Of a DNA stretch of 64,000 nt, positions 59,101 through 64,000 are shown one piece after another. Source of the stretch: Sapria himalayana (Eukaryota > Streptophyta > Magnoliopsida > Malpighiales > Rafflesiaceae). The notes below the pieces were generated by a model that was not told the DNA's origin, searched no databases, and saw only the letters and a program-made list of their open reading frames with translations. Within the stretch, counting starts at the first letter, position 1, and the number at the start of each line of letters is the position of its first letter. Location: positions 219,457 through 283,456 of the forward strand of contig JAREIK010000722.1 of the NCBI GenBank assembly GCA_029783825.1, written 5' to 3'. The translations under genes and the position numbers were made by a program.

Positions 59101-59330
59101 TTATTTGTCTTCATCCAAGTCATTGCACTACTAAGCCTATTAATTTCATCCAAAATAACTATGATTTCATTAACATTCATCAAATTCCCTCAAAATAGGT
59201 ATTTAGTAAAATCTCTCAATAAGCATTCAAATATATATAAATATAACAATAAATATATATCAAATCACCCAAAAATTAGTACATAGAATACCAATATGAA
59301 GCATAAGCATTAATCTCATTTAGAATCTCT

Positions 59331-59908
59331 ATGCTTACTTCTAGTTTGAATACTATAAGTTCATTACTAGTTCTATTGACCTTCATAATCTTATCTTTTA
59401 AGTCTCTTTCCATGATTATTCTAATTGCATTTCTTTTTGTTTCTTTGCCCAAATATCATAGCTTATAACTATCTATATCTATAGTTTTCTTACCCTTCTA
59501 CTTTTTCTCTTCTAGATATTCTATATTGACATTTCTATGCTTTAGGGTATCAACTAACAATATGCTATTGTCATTTAACAAGTCAATATTTCAAAATATA
59601 TCTTAATCCTACTAACTTTGGACTCACTTTTTTACCCACACTCATCCAAGACAACATGTAAACCCTTGCTATTTTAACACAATGGTTGGGTGACATCTAG
59701 AGGTCATTGCCAAGCCACTACATTCAAAATATATAGCACATTGCATAAAGCACGCAACTTTTTAGCATTAAAAGATATCAAAATTCAAGATCCATATTAA
59801 ATTATTACATGTTTATTAAGGTTTACATGTATGTCTATCGGATGCCGCCCTCCTTTTTTATCCAAACTTGGGACCATTAATGGAAACATAACTCACATAG
59901 GTGTGGGA

Positions 59909-59940
<32 letters not shown>

Positions 59941-60106
59941 CCACACACAAGCACACACCCACACATACACACACATACAAATAAAAATAGAGATGCACAT
60001 AGAACATCTAACTAGTCTTGTAGCAAGGGTTATCATCAAGCATTGAGTCAAACTCTTATTACTTCTTCTCAAACTATTTTGATGGAAGCAAATATATAAG
60101 AATCAC
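59331..60106. other. Spacer with (AC)n microsatellite
   Basis: 59911-59939 is an AC dinucleotide run, continued by CACACAAGCACACACCCACA until about 59979. The 71-codon frame 59831-60046 is made by it. Nothing else is recognised. Confidence 0.7.
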
Positions 60107-60641
60107 TCTTGCACTTTATCAAAACCACTAACTTGAATAAATCAATGAGCAACATCACCAACAAGTATGATTCGATTATTAGAAGTTACAAATTTCTTTG
60201 CAACTTCAACATTCATCACCCATGGTTTTACATAAATAACATCAATGTCTAAAAGCTCTAGGCTTATCAATTTGAAAATTAATTTCTTGCATGCCTTTGG
60301 GCTGAAATCTTCAATACTTTATTGAAGAGGATAGAATAATGACTACATTATGAATTCATGCATTAGATCATGAGCAACAAGGGCCCATGCAGCTTTAATA
60401 ATATAAATAACAAACAAAATTTCAGGTCTCCTATGAAACAAGTACTGACCAAGTTCTCAACTGAAAAAATGTATACTAACTAGCTTTTGATTATTTTGTC
60501 TTCTCTAAGCTCTATTCCCACAAGCTTCCTCATAGTGCTTGTTGAACCATTAGTAGCAACGAAGGTCCTACACCACAAATTTCTCTTCATATGCTTCCCA
60601 TTAAGAAGGTTAGTAGTTGTCCCATTGATGGATGCCTTAGC
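60107..60641 (-). pseudogene. FAD-dependent monooxygenase (FAD_binding_3 type) exon relic
   Basis: The family hydroxylates aromatic or polyketide-like substrates with FAD and NAD(P)H. Minus-strand reading: GKHMKRNLWCRTFVATNGST (the DG[A/G]xSxxR region, with Gly-Ala changed), MRKLVGIEL, VSIHFFS, ELGQYLFHRRPEI, ALVAHDLM, SIEDFSPKACKKLIFKL, LELLDIDVIYVKPWVMNVEV, AKKFVTSNNRIILVGDVAH (the GDAAH motif with Ala to Val) and SGFDKVQE. It has two or more stops and a frameshift near 60490. The exon starts at about 60641 after TTTACTCAG, a normal intron acceptor, so intron sequence is retained and this is not a processed copy. Only this exon was found. The C-terminal substrate and tail regions are missing. 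Confidence 0.82.
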
Positions 60642-62145
60642 CTGAGTAAATATGAAATAATAGGTGCTTATTACTAAATTTATCATCAATCAAAATTTAT
60701 CCTTAATTGACCATCAGAAAGTAATTTGAGATGAGTATACATGAATTTTGAGATTAACCATTAGAAATTATTGAACCATCTTCAAAATATCAACCCTAAT
60801 TAGTCTATAGATTGTTGTCTAATAGATTTTGACTTTAAGAGCACTTTTAAATTCAACTTATTTGTATTTTTTTTTCTATCTTGAAATCTTTGCAAAGTGT
60901 AGCAAAATTACTCTAAGTACTTTAATATTTCACAAAGTATTGTGAATTTGTATCATTTTTGTTCAAGCAAGTTTTACTTATGAATATTCTATCTCATCAT
61001 TCTTAAGTACTTAAATACTCTATCTCATCTTTCTTTTTGCTTATGATGAGAATATCTATCCTAGTGGATGGCCCTAAACCACTATACTATGGTAGTTCAT
61101 TTAGTTAACACTTGATACAAAGTAAAGGTTTATAAATTATTTTGACCACACATATAGTGGATGATCACATGTACTATTAACATTAGAGTTCTTATGAAGT
61201 ACTAGGTCACCCTACCAATGGAGACTTCATTGTGATTAGCATTTACTCATATATCATTGATCATAGAATTTAATAATTTATGTGGTATGTCTTCCTCTTT
61301 GGAATGTAACTCTCACTTAAGCACTTTATTGCATTATAAGCTATATCTATTTTGTCATATTAAAGTGAGGGAGTTAGATTTTAGAGTGAGATTCATCCTA
61401 CATCACCAAGGGATGATTAAGATCGGTGATATACAAGTGGACATGCATATGAAATCACAATGAGAGTTTTTTGCAAGTATGACAATATGATTTGGAAGAA
61501 CTCTTATTTTTTTTCTTTTTTTAGGAAGAACTTTATCATTAATAGTGATAGGTTTGGAAAGTTGAATAATGGATGACCATCTAGAATTTCTATTTACCCA
61601 TATATAGAATGACAAGATAATGAGGTTAATGAGTGACAATCAATATCTTTTATGATTTAATGAAGTTATTGTAATTGATATCGAGGGATGAGCTAACTAA
61701 TAATATGACCATTTTGCACATGATGAAAAAAAAACATATATACTTTGGACCCAGAGAGAAGATGACTATAATGGTATATAGGATTCGGTGAGGGAATCAC
61801 ATTCTATATTGCTAGAGGAAAGTTATGATTAGTGATATGTAAGCACAAACATATATGGAATCACAATGAAATATATTTTAATATAAATGTTTCTATAGTT
61901 TGAAAGAACTTGAATATAAATATTGTTGATCTTATATTAGTTTTGGGATGTGACCTTTCAAAAATTTTCTAATTTTTTAATGCTCAAGGTTAGATTTGTC
62001 AAATTCATAATTGTTATAATCAAATAATTTTTTCTATAATCTGATCAAGAAAGTATGCTTAATAATTAAAATGTTTTAAATTTGAGATTAGATCTAGTAA
62101 TCACAATAGATGCTTCATGATAGATAAAGATTTTTTATGCACAAT

Positions 62146-62190
62146 CACACACACACACACACACACACACACAGATAGATAGATAGATAT
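62146..62190. repeat. (AC)n-(AGAT)n compound microsatellite
   Basis: AC units run to 62174 and are followed directly by four AGAT units. Typical neutral plant microsatellite. Confidence 0.95.
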
Positions 62191-63234
62191 GTACATTTTG
62201 AAATTATTATACCAAATATTTTTTTCTTTTTTTTAGTATATGGAATTACATATGTAGAACATACAATATAAGGGCACTTCTACCATTATTTTATATATTT
62301 ACATGGTGTGCCTCACATGATTATTTTTGTTGGGGACCAACCGAGATATTGCCTAAAAAATAAAGAATAGTCATAGAACAATTTGTCTGTCTAATTGTTA
62401 GGTTGATTTCATATTTTTTATTTTCTTAAAACTGTTTAAATTTTGTTAGAAACATTTCCCGAAAATTCATAGAGGAATAAAAATAAACTTTTCCGGTTAC
62501 TAAAATTTTCTATCAAACAACATAAATAAACATATTCCAAACTATCTGAAATATATATATATATATTTACACTAATATACTTATGTTGTAAAGTATAAAA
62601 ATAAACTCTTAAAAATATCACACAATTACAACAAATATTCTACCCTCAAAATTAGCAAAATATTTAAACACACACAAAGTCGCAATTCAAATTATTATAA
62701 ATTAGGAGATATGTAAAAGTATTTCAAAACACTTATACAATTATGTTTCAATTATGAGCAAGGTATTTTAGAAAAACTTAAAGCACTACTATCATAGCAT
62801 GAAAATTGTACAAGATACGAGCACAATACAAACACAGTAAAAGCATAGCACAAACACATCACGAGCATAGCATGAGCATAGTATGAACATAGCACGAGCA
62901 CAAAGTACATCAAAATACTCAAAATTTGAAGGAAAATATTGTAATAATACACTAGTTTGAAAATATTTGAAAAATAATACTCAAATTTTCATATTTAGTA
63001 AAAAGTACATCAAAATGAAAAATATTTATATTTTTATATATTAAAAAAGCAAACCCAAAAATACTCTTGCACAAGTACACATCAACTTGAAAAAAAATAA
63101 AATTAGAATGAAAATAGTGCTTTTGCAAACACTATTTTTGAAAACAAATATATATACTTATATGAATTAAGATATATATTGCATACATTTATACATATGA
63201 ACATATATATTGTATAAACATATATATATATATA

Positions 63235-63269
63235 ATGAATATATTTGTTTTTTTAACAAATATATTCAT
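63235..63269. repeat. Perfect 15-bp hairpin, 5-T loop
   Basis: ATGAATATATTTGTT (63235-63249), TTTTT loop, AACAAATATATTCAT (63255-63269). The two arms are exact reverse complements. It is AT-rich and may be a MITE remnant. Confidence 0.9.
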
Positions 63270-63289
63270 GTCTACCATAGCAAGATGGC

Positions 63290-63348
63290 TTGACTAGGCC
63301 ACTAAAAATGGGACATTCCAGTAGGACACAGCTCGTTTGACATCTCTA
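63290..63348. mobile_element. hAT right-end fragment
   Basis: The end CGTTTGACATCTCTA (63334-63348) equals the right terminus of the hAT family seen at 1603, 36893 and 52071. Only about 60 bp of the body precedes it. The matching left end is not found. Confidence 0.55.
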
Positions 63349-64000
63349 TGGTAATAAAGCAAGAAATAGACTAAAGTCATGATTTATTCCTAACACCATG
63401 ACTTCATGTTATAAAGAAGAAAAGCCAAGGTCATGGTATTGATCAGTGCCTACCTTTCTACTTAAAATCACACTCACCTATCCTCATTAAAAAAGAAAAA
63501 TGAGGTGAAAACAAAAATGTAAGTTAAAAGAATGAAAAAGAGATGAAAAGCTAGGGTTTGGGAAGCACAAATTTTCCCAAAACTAGGGAAGATGTATGAG
63601 CAAAAAAGTGATGAAAGACATATGCATAAACTCTGAGAATGAAAAGAGCACAAATTTTGACTCCCACTCAGGGTAAAATCCAAGGCACGTTACATGAATG
63701 AGAATTATATATTTAAGGTTTGATTCTTATACACACTTGAGGGTTATCATTAAGAACCCAAAATTTCATGAGGAACACTTCAAATTATCTCACATGAATT
63801 TTTCCATAATATCATGCTAAATTAAGATTTAGGATTGGTGTATTTCATTTTTTTTGTAATGAATACTTAATTAATGGATTTTATGTTTCAATTGTGTTTC
63901 AGTTTGCTTATTGATGGATATGGTATTTATAAAATTGAATTTAAAGTTTTATTATCAGTAGATTTGTACATATTATCATGGTGAATAGTAAAAGGTTAAC

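Larger units (their letters stand above)
52640..59330 (-). repeat. Large-repeat copy F (blocks P, Q, R, S) with LTR insertion
   Basis: P is at about 52830-53110, Q at 53160-54260, the junction at 54290-54540 and R at 54540-57600, split by the LTR at 54636-56263. S lies at 57720-59100. Order and spacing match copy A, 15.8 kb away. It shows strong divergence but the same hairpin units and Q protein. The junction with the LTR is described separately. Confidence 0.6.
60642..64000. other. AT-rich spacer with microsatellites and a hAT end
   Basis: 61500-61520 is T-rich and 62146-62190 is (AC)n followed by (AGAT)n. 62800-62900 holds an 11-12 bp AGCATAGCACGAGC-like tandem repeat (CGAGCATAGCATGAGCATAG). 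63235-63269 is a 15-bp perfect hairpin. No gene, LTR or domain is seen. The small open frames at 61403, 62436, 62752 and 63474 have no recognisable content. Confidence 0.55.

Noticed and set aside
59831..60046. 71-codon plus-strand frame
   Set aside because: Largely the translation of the (AC)n microsatellite (HTHTHT).
1..64000. CRISPR array, operons, bacterial or organellar genes
   Set aside because: The tandem arrays seen have no repeat-spacer pattern of CRISPR, and no neighbouring coding frames form an operon. The sequence is plant nuclear.

Overview
This window is intergenic, transposon-dominated DNA of a flowering plant nuclear genome. It is probably monocot-like, but I cannot fix the species. 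The reasons are very high A+T, almost no long open frames, one intact plant-type gene, and nested CACTA, hAT, Ty1/copia, Ty3/gypsy (chromovirus and Athila/Tat types), LINE and foldback elements with plant-type domains. The only gene I consider functional is the GPI-anchor biosynthesis gene PIGC (SETH1 type) at 19746-20660 on the plus strand. It is an intact single-exon frame in a small GC-richer island.

Layout. 1-5641: a left-truncated CACTA element on the minus strand, with its terminus and subterminal repeats at 5270-5641, interrupted by a hAT element at 1133-1603. 6721-7372: a foldback element. 8866-about 12930: a plus-strand chromovirus (RT, RNase H, integrase, chromodomain, 3' LTR), broken by a GC-rich insert and a tandem duplication. 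13565-14167: a second foldback. 14591-about 17121: a minus-strand gypsy relic with LTR-like ends and only gag plus chromodomain left. 17600-19300: a very decayed region with a hAT-transposase-like motif. 19540-20760: PIGC. 21092-about 25770: a minus-strand copia element whose RT catalytic YVDD site is split by a 575-bp solo LTR. 26093-26954: a third foldback. 28791-32250: LINE ORF1 (DUF4283/zinc-knuckle) relics in a tandem duplication. 33018-about 36150: a minus-strand chromovirus (PR to 3' LTR).

36165-59330 is one complex built from several diverged copies of the same large repeat. The copies are in direct and inverted orientation and share blocks called P, Q, R and S here. An Athila/Tat gag and protease relic lies at 42275-44090. 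The P and S blocks are full of a degenerate hairpin motif (AAAGTCATG ... CATGACTTT). The Q block encodes, on the minus strand, a decayed protein with about 35-residue coiled-coil repeats. The complex is further cut by two hAT elements, a 1.6-kb LTR and a 200-bp polypurine tract. At 60107-60641 there is one decayed exon of a plant FAD-dependent monooxygenase on the minus strand. The rest, to 64000, is AT-rich spacer with microsatellites and a hAT end.

The genes do not form a pathway. PIGC is a housekeeping gene in a heavily nested repeat landscape. No operon, CRISPR array or convincing tRNA/rRNA gene was seen. The most unusual material is the GTCATG-hairpin repeat complex with its coiled-coil frame, the foldback family carrying tRNA-like box motifs, the 41-bp telomere-box minisatellite inside a hAT element, and the monooxygenase exon relic.
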